Source: Paraconiothyrium sp. Pb-2020 (Eukaryota; Ascomycota; Dothideomycetes; Pleosporales; Didymosphaeriaceae). Taken from it: a stretch of DNA of 64,000 nt. Shown in pieces: positions 24,472-34,798 of this stretch. The notes below the pieces were generated by a model, which saw only the letters and a list, made by a program, of their open reading frames with translations, was not told where the DNA came from and did not search any database. Numbering within the stretch: position 1 is the stretch's first letter; the number at the start of each line of letters is the position of its first letter. The DNA lies in assembly GCA_022419385.1 (NCBI GenBank), contig JAJUBI010000001.1:1116001-1180000 (forward strand). Direction: 5' to 3'. Made by a program: the position numbers and the translations under genes.

Positions 24472-25827
24472 ATGACTGTCTTCGACGAATTAGCAGAAAC
24501 CGACGGAGATGATGAGTTTCGGATGTGGGTGTCCAAGGTGATCGATGCGAAGCAGGAAATTGTCGAGTTCGTTGCCTCTCGAAGGCTAGAAAAGCCTGCT
24601 GGAGAGTTTGACAGCTATCTCAAAGGCTCTTTCAATCTCAGCCTCGTTGTTAAATTTAAAGATGGAGGACCCAAAGCAGTAATTCGCTTCCCAAAACCAG
24701 GCCATACAGCCAAAACTCTGTGCGAGGAGAAAGTCAGAAATGAGGTCCAGGTACTGAGTTTTCTGAGTGATCAGACCACTATTCCTGTGCCTCGGGTCTC
24801 GAGCTGGGGGACGATTGAAGACTGCCCTCAACACTTGGGCCCTTTCATGATCATGGACTTCGTTGACGGTACTTCATTAGCGACCATATTGAAGCAGCGA
24901 ATTGAAAGTGAACGGGATAAGGTTATCCTCGCAACCGACGTGGACAATTCCAAGCTGGAGTACGTTTATGAGCAACTTGCTGATTACATGCTGCAACTAT
25001 CTCAACCCGATTTTACCTCAATCGGAGCCTTAGCAAAGGATTCATCCACCAGCGAATGGTCTATTTGTGAAAGACCGCTTACCTACAATATGAATGAGCT
25101 GGCAACTGTCGTCTCTAACTACCCCACTGAAGGATGGTCGACCTCACCGTTAGTCTCCGCCAAAGAGTTCCTTCACTCTCTCGCTGATGAACATATCGTT
25201 CATCTTCAAGTCCAAAGAAACCTAGCTGAGAGCCGAGCGGACGCTGAGAAACGTTTTATAGCCCGTCATAGATTCAAGGATCTTGTCTCTCACCATTGTT
25301 TGGATGATAGCGGACCTTTCAAGTTGTACTGCGACGACTTGCAGCCCTCGAATATGCTTGTCGACCCAGAAACCCTTCAGATAACCGCGGTTCTCGATTT
25401 CGAGTTTACGAATTCGATGCCAGCGCAATTTGCCTACGACCCACCTTGGTGGCTTCTCCTCTTGGGACCCGACATGTGGCTCGAAAAGCATTCCATGAAA
25501 GAATTCATGCATCGGTACGAGCCCAGACTGGAGCAATTCTTGCGCGTCATGGAACAAGTAGAGGTGAAGGCAACTCCAAAAGGAGAAACGAACAGTCAGC
25601 CTCTTTCTGCCCGAATGCGCGAGTCGTGGAAGACAAAAAGGTTTTGGTTTAACTATGGCATCAGGAAGAGCTTCGATGTGGATGCTGTATACTGGGCTGC
25701 ACTCCATGAAGATAGAGACGACGTGCTTGACGAGGGATTGAAAGAAGAAATGCGGAAGCTGGTGGATTTGAAGATGGAACAGCTGAAAGCTTATGATGCT
25801 GAATGCAAGCTTCGCTTCTCTTCTTAG
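24472..25827 (+). CDS. Aminoglycoside phosphotransferase (APH)-like kinase
   Basis: Single exon, 451 aa, intron-free, unlike most of its neighbours. The fold is that of the phosphotransferase enzyme family. An N-lobe has FNLSLVVKFKDGGPKAVIRFP, whose Arg/Lys would touch ATP. A VRNEVQVLSFL helix follows, then the hinge GPFMIMDFVDGTSL. The catalytic loop CDDLQPSNMLVD is at about residues 287-298, and the metal-binding VLDFEFTNSMPAQFAYDPPWW follows. The usual catalytic-loop His is replaced by Cys in the H-x-D-x4-N pattern, while the Asp and Asn are kept. To my recollection a C-D-D loop is common in fungal members. Such proteins are abundant in ascomycetes and few have a known substrate, so drug resistance should not be assumed. 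It lies next to the oxidase/transporter set on the plus strand; any shared role is open. Confidence 0.85.
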   Translation: MTVFDELAETDGDDEFRMWVSKVIDAKQEIVEFVASRRLEKPAGEFDSYLKGSFNLSLVVKFKDGGPKAVIRFPKPGHTAKTLCEEKVRNEVQVLSFLSDQTTIPVPRVSSWGTIEDCPQHLGPFMIMDFVDGTSLATILKQRIESERDKVILATDVDNSKLEYVYEQLADYMLQLSQPDFTSIGALAKDSSTSEWSICERPLTYNMNELATVVSNYPTEGWSTSPLVSAKEFLHSLADEHIVHLQVQRNLAESRADAEKRFIARHRFKDLVSHHCLDDSGPFKLYCDDLQPSNMLVDPETLQITAVLDFEFTNSMPAQFAYDPPWWLLLLGPDMWLEKHSMKEFMHRYEPRLEQFLRVMEQVEVKATPKGETNSQPLSARMRESWKTKRFWFNYGIRKSFDVDAVYWAALHEDRDDVLDEGLKEEMRKLVDLKMEQLKAYDAECKLRFSS

Positions 25828-26224
25828 TTTCGTAGGGCTCGAAAGTGGCAATTTGCAAGATAGGCCTAGCGTCTCCTGCGCCAACCAAGCTTCCTTTGCC
25901 TATATTTGGTCGATCAGCTCCTCATCGGCCCTCATGAAAACGGCCTGCCATAAAGTCTCGAAAACAGCACGATTGATTGATTGAATGACATACATTCCTT
26001 CGCGTAAAACACCAGTGTCGAGAAACTATCTGTAATGTCGCGTTCTCTTGGCATGACGCGTAGAACTACAATTAACCCAGCGTCATCCATACTGGCACCA
26101 GCTGTGGACTACAAACGCGCGAGCATGTCTTAATGAATACGTCACTTCGTTTATCTACTTGTGCTACTCGGTCGCTTCGGACTCCGACTTCCAAAGGTGT
26201 TATTGACATATTTAGTCTGCAAGC
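25828..26224. other. Intergenic region, no gene seen
   Basis: About 400 bp between two same-strand genes, presumably the 3' flank of the kinase-like gene and the promoter of the Bli-3-like gene. No motif stands out. Confidence 0.5.
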
Positions 26225-27042
26225 ATGTCTACTGCAAGGGTTTTACTACGCTCAATCTGCTCTTCACGCCTAACTTCTACCCTTCCGAGAGAATCACTAT
26301 TGATTGTTTCTCCTACTCTTGTTCATAGCCAAAGACATCTTTCAGTCACTTCAGTCGATAAAATGCCCGAGCCACTCAAGCAAAGCGAGGTCAGCTCCAA
26401 AACCGATCCTTCAGTGGCAAAGCAGTACGACAACGAGACGCCTAAGGAAGAGCAGATCAAGGACTTGTTCCACATGATCGATGGAAAGAAGATCGGAATG
26501 CTGAACACATACCGCAACGGAGTCGGTACGTATCCTGTTCCTGATCAGTCTTCCAACATTTCTCGCCCATACTAACAGCGACAACAGGACCGGTCGGACG
26601 CTCTATGGCCGTCGGCAAGCGGTCTGGCCTCGACATTCTCTTCCTCGCCAACGCGCACTCCCAAAAGTTCTCCGATCTCGAGCAGAACAAAGAAGTACAA
26701 ATTACCTTCCAAGACAACAAGACGCAAGATTGGATCTCCATCTCCGGCACCGCCACCACGACATCGAACACCGACCCGCGTATCAAGGATATCTGGAATA
26801 GTGGCATAAGAGCTTGGTTTGGTGATCTAGGCGACGGAAAGCATGATGGAAGCGCCGACGACCCGCGCATGACTTTGATCGAGGTGAAGGCGAAGTACGC
26901 AACATATTATTTGACACAGGTGGGGTTGTTGGGGTATGTGAAGGAGGTCGGAGTGGCAGCGATGACGGGTAAGGTGGCCGATACAGGCGTCGTAAGGGAG
27001 TTGAACGAGCAGGACATTGAGCAGGCTAGGAGAATGGAGTAA
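26225..27042 (+). CDS. Bli-3-like pyridoxamine-5'-phosphate-oxidase-fold protein
   Basis: Two exons, 26225-26525 and 26588-27042; the 62-bp intron (GTACGT...CAACAG) splits a Gly codon; product 251 aa. Residues from about 75 onward form a general-stress, FMN-binding split barrel: KDLFHMIDGKKIGMLNTYRN, then RSMAVGKRSGLDILFLANAHS and VQITFQDNKTQDWISISGTA. A match to the Neurospora blue-light-induced Bli-3 group is clear from this pattern. Members bind flavin, but their reaction is not known. The N-terminus is unusual: the first 46 residues are rich in Arg/Ser/Leu with no acidic run (MSTARVLLRSICSSRLTSTL) and look like a mitochondrial presequence. An in-frame Met (MPEPLKQSEV, ATG at 26363) would give the normal cytosolic length. 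Two start sites could make two locations. Confidence 0.88.
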
Positions 27043-28026
27043 GTTGACTTTTGACATGATCGTCTTGTACGATACTAGCGATTGAAATAGTCGTTGCTCG
27101 AAAGTATGAAGTCTACAAATTCGGAACATTCATTTGAGCGACAGGTGTAACCTACTGCCAGTATGGAACTGCTTTGTGCGCATCGCATATTCCGGTGATG
27201 TCATACACAGCATATACTTGAAGTACTAAACAGTATTTCTATATCAGGCACTGCATTTCCAAAATACGACTATGATCCACTGGTAAATTCGCGAAGTATC
27301 TCCTGGCTGTCAGAATAGATGGTAGCGTGATCCTAATTTGTCTAGCTCCTATCTAATTTACCTTGTCTATCAAACCCGGAGAGCGACTATAACGTAAGCT
27401 TAGCAAGAGCTTACGTTTCAAGGTATGCAAACAGGAGATCATGGTAATCGTGTCATTCCATCTACTGTGTGTATGATGGCAGAGTCCATCATTATGGACG
27501 CAAGCGAGGGGAAAACCCGCTGCGCAGAATAATCCGGCAACGCTGGACACCTAAGCCACCCACATTAACCTGCATTCGGTGCATTGCAACGCTGATACCT
27601 CCCATGTTTTGGGTTGTCAAGTGCATCGACCTGACTGTAGGTGAAATCTACCGAGTCCGCAGAACCGAGGGCACATTCCAGCGTCACTTCGACCCTGTAC
27701 GACAACCTACCATCTGATCTGGCTCAAATCCTGAACAATAAAAAAGGTCGCGATGCCTGTAAGCTTTCAGATAGATGTTTCTTGTTCGAGGCTCCAAAGT
27801 GGGTTGGTATATGCAGTGGGGTGCTCTGTTACCGAACGCGAGTAAACTAGTCTTTAGAGGCGAGTTGGGTGGGAACCCTGATTCGACGGGTGAGAATTTG
27901 CATCGATCCGCATGGACCAATGCGCTAACACATGGCTAGTGGCTGTTCGGCAAGAGCATCTTTCGTTATATAATATCCAAATGAAAATTTTGCATCGATC
28001 TGTACCTGAGGTATTCCATATCTGAT
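27043..28026. other. Intergenic region, no protein gene seen
   Basis: Nearly 1 kb, fairly AT-rich, between the Bli-3-like gene and the tRNA. I find no convincing open frame or repeat. Confidence 0.5.
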
Positions 28027-28130
28027 GGCAACGTGGCGGAGTGGTTAACGCGATTGACTCGAAATGTCGGTGCAACTGACATAGACATCAATTTCCTTCG
28101 GGAGCGTAGATTCGAATTCTACCGTTGTCG
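28027..28130 (+). tRNA. tRNA-Ser(CGA), with intron
   Basis: The cloverleaf can be drawn by hand. The 7-bp acceptor stem GGCAACG pairs with CGTTGTC (one G-U pair), with discriminator G at 28130. The D arm is GCG-GAGTGGTTAA-CGC. The anticodon stem ATTGA pairs with TCAAT, and the loop carries CGA at 28060-28062. The variable arm is the long serine type (TCC-TTCG-GGA), and the T arm is GTAGA-TTCGAAT-TCTAC. A 23-nt intron (28064-28086) sits one base after the anticodon, the canonical place. It reads UCG codons. An oligo-T tract follows. Confidence 0.95.
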
Positions 28131-28131
28131 A

Positions 28132-28147
28132 TTTTATTTTGCTTTTT
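28132..28147 (+). terminator. RNA polymerase III terminator of the tRNA
   Basis: Immediately after the tRNA come TTTT, TTTT and TTTTT runs within 16 bases, a normal Pol III stop. Confidence 0.75.
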
Positions 28148-28909
28148 CTAACCTCTCGATGTACATTTGTTTCTATGAAAGTGAGTGTGTCATAGGATAC
28201 AAAGTCTAGATATGAGCTCAAGTTCGTAAAGATATATTTAGGTCGATTTTTTCGCTCACATTTGGGGCTGTGCGGATGTACATTTGTAGCCTCAACATCA
28301 TGGACGGTTGTGATATTTCTGGATAAGCCAGGCACATGGTGCTTTTGATCCTTGGCTCTTCGTCTGTATCTCATAGATGGAGCCTCCACCCTATTAGACA
28401 GGTTGGCTTAAGAACTTATGCTAACAGACCCTCGGAGACTCAAAGGGACTTTCATGTTGGTTCTCCATGTTTTCCTTGTGCAGAGTAAGCGTGTCCCGGC
28501 CAGGGAGGCGGCACCAGGCAGCAAATCACACACTGCGAAGAAGGCCGTCTGACGACCACTTTGACTACGGTCGGCAGCCGTTCGCCGCGAGAAAGTGCAC
28601 GTTACCGGATGCCTTTTGCACGAACTTGGGGCGCGGGACGTAGCGGGGCGCGGTCGATCTCCGCTAGTGGCACTTTATCCGAACAAGCCATTGGTTTCAT
28701 GCAGCTGTGTCCGACGAGACAAGCTGCAACGGCCGTGGGACGTACACGCTGCCTTTTGAACAGCATACAGCGTGCGCGCGGTCTGCCTGTTCACCGCGAC
28801 GACACACGCGGCGGAAGGGCTGCCGCGCCATGTAGAGGCTCCACCTCGGCGCATCTCTGTCAGCCTCACCCTGCACGCAGCAGCACGCCGGGGTCTCAAC
28901 ACCAAGATC
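28148..28909. other. Intergenic region upstream of the Ubp8-type gene
   Basis: About 760 bp. The second half is GC-rich and probably holds the promoter and leader. Small frames on both strands across 28560-28960 look like chance. Confidence 0.5.
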
Positions 28910-30711
28910 ATGGACGCAATTGCGAAGCCGCCAGCCCTGGCTAGTCCGAAACTGATCAAGAATGCGAAGGGCGCAGTTGTTCCTAGTAGTCAGATGGCGC
29001 ATATTGCGTATGGCTGCGGTGGGCTTCTCAGCAACTTTTCGGCGGCCTTCGCTAACATGATCCAGAGCACATGCGCACGATGATCGAGAATGCGCGCAAG
29101 CCGACCTTCGGGCATTACCGCGGAATATTGCAGAAGATATACGAGGAACCGAGCGTAATTGCGCAAACGTACAACAGCAAGGCCGACGGCCTCTCCGTGG
29201 TATCGTTGCGCCCGCTGTATCTCTGTCTACAATGTCCGAACATCATGATGGAGACGGATCGCGACGAGCACATTGATTCCAAGCGGCATATATTCTGTGC
29301 GTACATGCCGAATACGTGGAGACGCATGCTGACAGGTGTAGCGGTGGAGTCGCGGAGCGGGAACGTTTACTGCGGCGATTGCCAGGACTTTATCTACGAT
29401 CCGGATCTAGAGGAGCGAAGGTTGCAGAAAGGTGAGCTATACATGCACGGCAGCAGAGTGAGTGCCTGCTAACTGGTAGACCAGGAAAGAAACGCAAGTA
29501 CGAAGATACCACCACCACCGAGGAACACAAGCTGGTGCTGAACAACTCCACCTTCCTACCCTGCCGCGCGATAGGCCTCCGTGGTCTCTATAACATGGGC
29601 CAGACCTGCTTCATGAGCGTCATATTGCAGACTTTAATACACAACCCCTTCATAAGGAATTTCTACCTCTCCGAAGGACACAAGACGGTGGATTGCGAGC
29701 GAGAGTCATGCGTAAGCTGTGCTCTGGACGAGATGTTCGTAGAGTTCCACTCCGTCGAAAAGACGGAAGGCTTTGGTGCCGTCAACATGCTAATGGGTAG
29801 TTGGCTTGCCGGAGAGGTGTGTATATCACCCCACACAAGCTTTCAAGAGCTAACTACATGAACAGGCGTTAGCAGGATATCAACAGCAAGACGCACACGA
29901 GTACATGCAGTTCATGCTCAACACTCTACACCTGCAGAATGGAGGCTCCACCGACTCGGAAGACTGCGACTGCATTGTGCACCAAACCTTTTACGGCCGG
30001 CTCTCCAGCACTGTGACATGCGACAACTGTCGGAATACAACCACCGCGCTAGATCCGTACATGGACCTCAGTCTCGACATACGGAATCTTCCCAAGAAAA
30101 AGAAATCTGAGGTTGCTAATTCCGACGAGAAGTCAATCGCATTGCAGAGCTGTCTGGACCGTTTTACAGGGCGTGAGAAGCTCGGCGCTGCAGAGTATAC
30201 TTGTCAGAATTGCGACAGCGGGCAGAACGCCACGAAGCAGCTGAGCATCAAGCAGCTCCCGCCTGTGCTGCCTATTCATCTCAAGGTACCACCTCCTACT
30301 CCCTTCACTTGCCGTTCCTCCTCTCATGGCTAGACATACTGATGAGATGACCAGCGCTTCGAGCACGCCAAATCCACATCCACAAAGATCGAAACTAAAA
30401 TCACCTTTCCGCTCTCCCTCGACTTGTACCCCTACACGACCGAATACCGCTCTAAAGGACCCCCGAAGAACGCCGCCCCACCCAATACAAATCACAACAT
30501 CAATTCCCCCGCGAACACCCTGCTCTATGAGTTGTCTAGCGTCGTGGTTCATAAGGGGAAGATCGATTCAGGGCACTATATCAGCTATTCGAGGGAGGGG
30601 GACGATTGGTTTATGTTTGATGATAGTAAGGTTGTGCTGGCGAGCGAGAAGGAGGTGCTCGGGGCTGAGGCGTATTTGTTGTTTTACATGGTGCAGGCGC
30701 TGGAGGTATAG
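28910..30711 (+). CDS. ubp8: Ubiquitin hydrolase, Ubp8/USP22 type (SAGA deubiquitinase)
   Basis: This is the cysteine protease of the SAGA module that removes ubiquitin from histone H2B during transcription. Five exons: 28910-29018, 29066-29431, 29485-29816, 29866-30285 and 30355-30711; product 527 aa. A ZnF-UBP domain comes first (about 33-155), with C-x-H at the first splice junction (GCEH), then CLQC, HIDSKRH and YCGDC. The USP domain follows. The Cys box GLYNMGQTCFMSVILQTL holds Cys200, QQQDAHEYMQFML follows, and a zinc knot uses CDNC and CQNC. The His box IDSGHYISYSREGDDWFMFDD carries His483. The order ZnF-UBP plus USP and the length fit Ubp8/USP22 better than Ubp14 or Ubp2. The first two exons are short and the start at 28910 rests on frame only; the first 30 residues are the least certain. 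Confidence 0.92.
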
Positions 30712-31345
30712 GCCAAGGGGGTCGGTAAAGGAGGAAGTCTCGGTAGGGCAGTTGTTGTATTATACTATCACGGGGCGAAACTGGTAAAGAGCATTCACCG
30801 GCGTTGGACATCAAAGACCGCGCATCATCTTTGTTTTGCGAGCGGCATGGCGTAGGGTACTTTTCGTTCGGTCTGGTATGGATACTGGTGCTTTATATGC
30901 CTCAACAACATGCATTCCTAGGGTTATTGTATTCGAGCTCGTGGGCTGATAGAACTATTCGAGCGTGCCTGGCCTCTTGATGTCGCATTCGCAAGACATT
31001 CGCCACACTGCGCAACGCACGTAACCACGCCACTGCTTCTCAGGACCTTCCTAGATAGGATAAGCGAGGTATGGCTCATAGTGATAGCGAAGAACGACTA
31101 CACCCAAGCATTCGACTCATACAGCGCCATACTATTAGTTATGCACATAGCCGCTCTTTTAGTTAGCAGTCTACGGTGGACGTGCTGCAAAGATGGGGTG
31201 ATGTATCCTACACTAGCTTGCAAAAGCAGATATTGCTCTGGGTTGGTACTATAACTGATGCGAATGCCAATGCATAGATAAAAAGCAAGTAGCACTACTG
31301 GCATAAAACTTTCGTCGAGAGTAGTCCGCTTGGTAACAGACTTCT
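30712..31345. other. Intergenic region, no gene seen
   Basis: About 630 bp between two same-strand genes. No convincing frame, repeat or RNA gene. Confidence 0.5.
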
Positions 31346-32965
31346 ATGTTGCTACCGAGAGTCATGGGCCCTCCCAAGATTGAGGTCCTGTCTTCAACCA
31401 AAGTCCAGCCCGCTATCACGCACTTACCGACCACAACACCCCTATCATTGATCGACGCCTCCGTCGCTCGCTTTACCCCCTGCGGCGCGATATGGTACTT
31501 CTCCACTCCAACTTCTCCCGCACTCCTATCTCCCGAGAACCTGCAGCGCAGTCTATCCCACACACTCTCCGCATACCCACAATGGGCTGGCCAACTCAGC
31601 ATGACGCCTTACAAAACTGGAATAGATAGAAGGAAAAATAGTGATAGGTATGGAAGGATGGAAATGCGGTATGGACGAGAGAAAGATCCTGGCGTTGTGT
31701 TTGTCGTCGCAAGAATACATTGTCCTCTCGCACTCCCTACATGCAAAGAGAAGAGTGATGGTGTAAAGATATGCGATGGAATGGTCCGCGAAGACATACT
31801 TCTCCCAAGGGTCCCGCTTGCTGGTTACAACTCTCTACCAGGCCATACAGATTCCAGCTTGGTGGTGCAGGTTACGAAGTTCGAGGATGGCGGAACAGCT
31901 GTTGGTGTGCAGATCGCACACTGCCTAGCCGACGCAATAAGTTTGTCGCGGTTTGTGCACGATTGGAGCGCTACCCACCAATCCCTCATAACGAACACAC
32001 CAGTGCCGGAGCTGAGTCCCATATTCGAGCCGTGGCTCCTCAATCAGAGGGCCGCGAAGAGCGCCGATGACGTGGTACCAGACGAGAGTGTGTTGAAGAT
32101 AGCGTATGAGCTGCCACTGCATCGTTACGATTGGTGGGCGTCTGGCGAAGAGTCAGGGTTTGGTCCCGGGGCACATAAGATCCCTGAGGTGCTAAAGGAC
32201 GAGCCTAGGGCACTGGAGCTGGTACGGGATGGAGAGAAGATGCCGTGGGATACGTACGACGTCCAGGCACCTGTATCACATACGATCATCCACTATACTT
32301 CAAAGGAGCTGGAAAGAATATGGAGTGCGGCTGTGACGAGCCCTGATATATATGGCAGTGCGAAAGCGGGTATAAGCCGGCACGATGCGCTTGTTGCACA
32401 CATTTGGACGCTCGTGAACCGCGCAAGAGGGCCTGAAAATGGGGACGTGGACAGTGAAGTCCACTGTGATGTAACAATCGGTCTTCGCACAAGAGTCAGC
32501 CCACCACTTCCAGCATCCTTCCTGGGCTCGCCGCTGCAGATCATAAACACGGCGCTTCCATGGTCCGTTGCCAGCTCATCGCCAGCTCTCTCAAGAATAG
32601 CGGTCAGCATCAAGGCCACGCTCTCGCGGTTTACGCCTGCAGCGGTAGGAGCCCAAATCTATGCTATCGCTCATGAGCTTGCACCGCAAAGGTTATGGCA
32701 GGCGTTCCTAGGGAGAAAACATTTAATAGTGACGAGCTGGGCGCATACCAGACTGTATGACTGTGACTTTGGTACCGGAGAGACGCCAAGGTATGTGCAT
32801 CCTATCATGCCGCTGGCAGATGGTTGCCTTCAGATTATGGAGGCTCGACCGAAGAATGGTAAGATGCCGGGAGGGAGATGGTATGATGATGGTGTCGACG
32901 TTGCAATTTATCTTGAAAAGGAGGCCATGAATCGGTTGGTGCAGGACAAGCATATCTGGCGTTGA
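31346..32965 (+). CDS. BAHD-type acyltransferase
   Basis: Single exon, 539 aa. BAHD enzymes transfer acyl groups from CoA thioesters to hydroxyls or amines. The catalytic H-x3-D motif is HCLAD within VGVQIAHCLADAISLSRFV, and the structural DFGWG motif near the C-terminus appears as DFGTGETP. Other family landmarks are the N-terminal LSLIDASVARFTPCGAIWYF, YPQWAGQL, and HDALVAHIWTLVNRAR in the middle. The two domains are of normal size. In-frame Mets at residues 1 and 7 (MGPPKIEVLSS) are both possible starts. No other secondary-metabolism gene lies next to it, so the product pathway is unknown. Its stop is 25 bp from the stop of the opposite tubulin cofactor C gene, so the two transcripts must overlap at their 3' ends. 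Confidence 0.9.
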   Translation: MLLPRVMGPPKIEVLSSTKVQPAITHLPTTTPLSLIDASVARFTPCGAIWYFSTPTSPALLSPENLQRSLSHTLSAYPQWAGQLSMTPYKTGIDRRKNSDRYGRMEMRYGREKDPGVVFVVARIHCPLALPTCKEKSDGVKICDGMVREDILLPRVPLAGYNSLPGHTDSSLVVQVTKFEDGGTAVGVQIAHCLADAISLSRFVHDWSATHQSLITNTPVPELSPIFEPWLLNQRAAKSADDVVPDESVLKIAYELPLHRYDWWASGEESGFGPGAHKIPEVLKDEPRALELVRDGEKMPWDTYDVQAPVSHTIIHYTSKELERIWSAAVTSPDIYGSAKAGISRHDALVAHIWTLVNRARGPENGDVDSEVHCDVTIGLRTRVSPPLPASFLGSPLQIINTALPWSVASSSPALSRIAVSIKATLSRFTPAAVGAQIYAIAHELAPQRLWQAFLGRKHLIVTSWAHTRLYDCDFGTGETPRYVHPIMPLADGCLQIMEARPKNGKMPGGRWYDDGVDVAIYLEKEAMNRLVQDKHIWR

Positions 32966-32990
32966 AACTGGAAGTATCTTTTGTGCTTTA

Positions 32991-34230
32991 TCAAGATGAT
33001 GTGGAAACCCCGACTGCACGTAGGATGTCACGTGGGTCGGTTTGGTCTCTACTAGATAGATAGTCTCCCCCGATTTCTCGTTGCAATACACGTTCCGATT
33101 CGGGTAAGATGCTCCAATGTGGGCTGGGTTCTGCTTTGAGCCATTTGAAGTCGTCGATCTGGTCCCACTGATTCTTCTCGCTTGGTGTGTCCTCCGTTGC
33201 CTGTTATAGATGTGAGCCGTGCCTCCATGGCTGAGAGATTCAAGACTTACATAGATGTTTGGTAAGGGTGCGAAACGGATGTTCTCGCAATCTTCGATGA
33301 TAGGTCGGCTCGAGCAATGCAAATAGACATCCACATTCTTCGACCCGTGCATACGGAATTGGCGACAACTTGTGACAATGATACTGTTCTGTACTCCCGT
33401 GATGTGTATCGGCCCTGCTACACGCCCACATATGATCAAACTCCTCTCAATGGTTTTCAACGTCAGCGTCGCAAAGGTATCTCTGCTTTTCGTGGGCGTG
33501 GACATGTTCACGACGCTTCTCCGAATGTTAGAAAGGACGCCCGAGCTCCCTGAATGCATTTGAGACGCCGACAGCGCGATGTGCTCGTCATCTTTGTCTG
33601 ACACAATCACACCCACAGGTCCAGTGCCATTCTTCACCTCTCCATTCTCCAGCTTAAGCGCTTCAAGCTCCCTCTTCTCCTCCCCCGGACTCCATCTCTC
33701 CAACGGCGTCGGACTAAATGCACTGTTCACCGCACTGCTCTCCTTGGAACTATCCCATGCGCCCCCTCCCGGTCCCAGCAATCTCTTATTTTGTGCCAAC
33801 TCTGCCGCCTCCCCAATGCTAATCGCGCTCCTATTCTTTTTGGTTGTGAACTTGAACTTCTTTGGCCCAGCGCCCAATTCATTTCTCGTGTTTTGGAGTT
33901 TCTCTTGCAGGGCTTTGATGGCGTCCCCGTAGGTGCGCTGGTCGTACGCCGGAATATAGGACGAGGCATCTTTGACTTCGGAAGAGAGTCGCGATATGCC
34001 GGCGAGGCAGTGATCGATTGCATCGGGGCGTTCAGTGGGTGAGGTCGAGGAGAGGCGGGACATTTGGGCTTGGAGGGCTGGAAAGAAATCAGATAAGTAA
34101 GAAACAGAAGGGGTGGAAGAAGGAAACTCGTACCAATGACTTCATGCTGGAAGTAGCGGAAGAAACGCTCTTTGGAGGCGCCGCCTGAAGATGCAGGGCG
34201 AGTTTGTGGAGGGGCTTCGACAGGCGCCAT
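32991..34230 (-). CDS. Tubulin-binding cofactor C
   Basis: Cofactor C acts with cofactors D and E as the GTPase-activating factor that releases folded alpha/beta-tubulin dimers in the cytosol. Three exons: 34230-34134, 34077-33251 and 33200-32991; product 377 aa. Exon 1 gives KERFFRYFQHEV, continuing after the intron as ALQAQM, the conserved N-terminal helix. A coiled coil follows (about 60-100). The C-terminal beta-helix (C-CAP/cofactor C domain, about 190-330) contains SIIVTSCRQFRMHGSKNVDV; its QFR arginine corresponds to the catalytic Arg finger. YLHCSSRPIIEDCENIRFAPLP follows, and the last exon adds NQWDQIDDFKWLKAEPSPHW, typical of the family. The open frame running on to 32723 is intron read-through, not the real end. 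Confidence 0.94.
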
Positions 34231-34798
34231 GGTGAATTCTAAAGCGTCTCACGGTACTGAATTGAATAAACTGAAGCTGTTACGACTACGGCTGCTGTGA
34301 GAGAAGCAATGATCGTGTGCTGTTCTAAGGGATGAAAAGCGAAACGGACTAGGTCTCGTGGCCGATGACGAAGCTCGTCGGTCTCTGCAGCCTGGTGTGG
34401 GGTAATTCGAGGTCCAGAGGGGAAGGAGTCGCCTTCACCTGCAGCGTCAGGCAGGGCGACTCAGTATGCGCCGTTTCGCCGTCGCGTACGATCCATCCAT
34501 GTTGTCTATGATGTCGATGGTGACAAATGCAGTACCCGATGCCATTGAACCCTGGATCGATCAATTGATGGCATTATTTCCGCGCTACCCCGCGGCTAGG
34601 GCTCAGTCTATGCCTTTTTCGCTTCATACCATCACAAGCCATCTGGACTGTGTAGTGTCCACTCAAAACAGCGTCTTAGTGAAATCGTAGTAAAGGTATG
34701 AAAGAGATCGTTGAATCATCAATGTCGATCCGAACAAGCAAGTCCTGTACGCCAATCACCCAGCCAGTGTCGAATACCTACCATAGCATCCAGGATGC
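34231..34798. other. Intergenic region, promoter of cofactor C
   Basis: 568 bp between two minus-strand genes. It holds the cofactor C promoter and the 3' flank of the NAD(P)-binding gene. No further gene seen. Confidence 0.5.

Noticed and set aside
25222..25884. 220-codon minus-strand frame opposite the APH-like gene
   Set aside because: Shadow of a well-supported coding frame.
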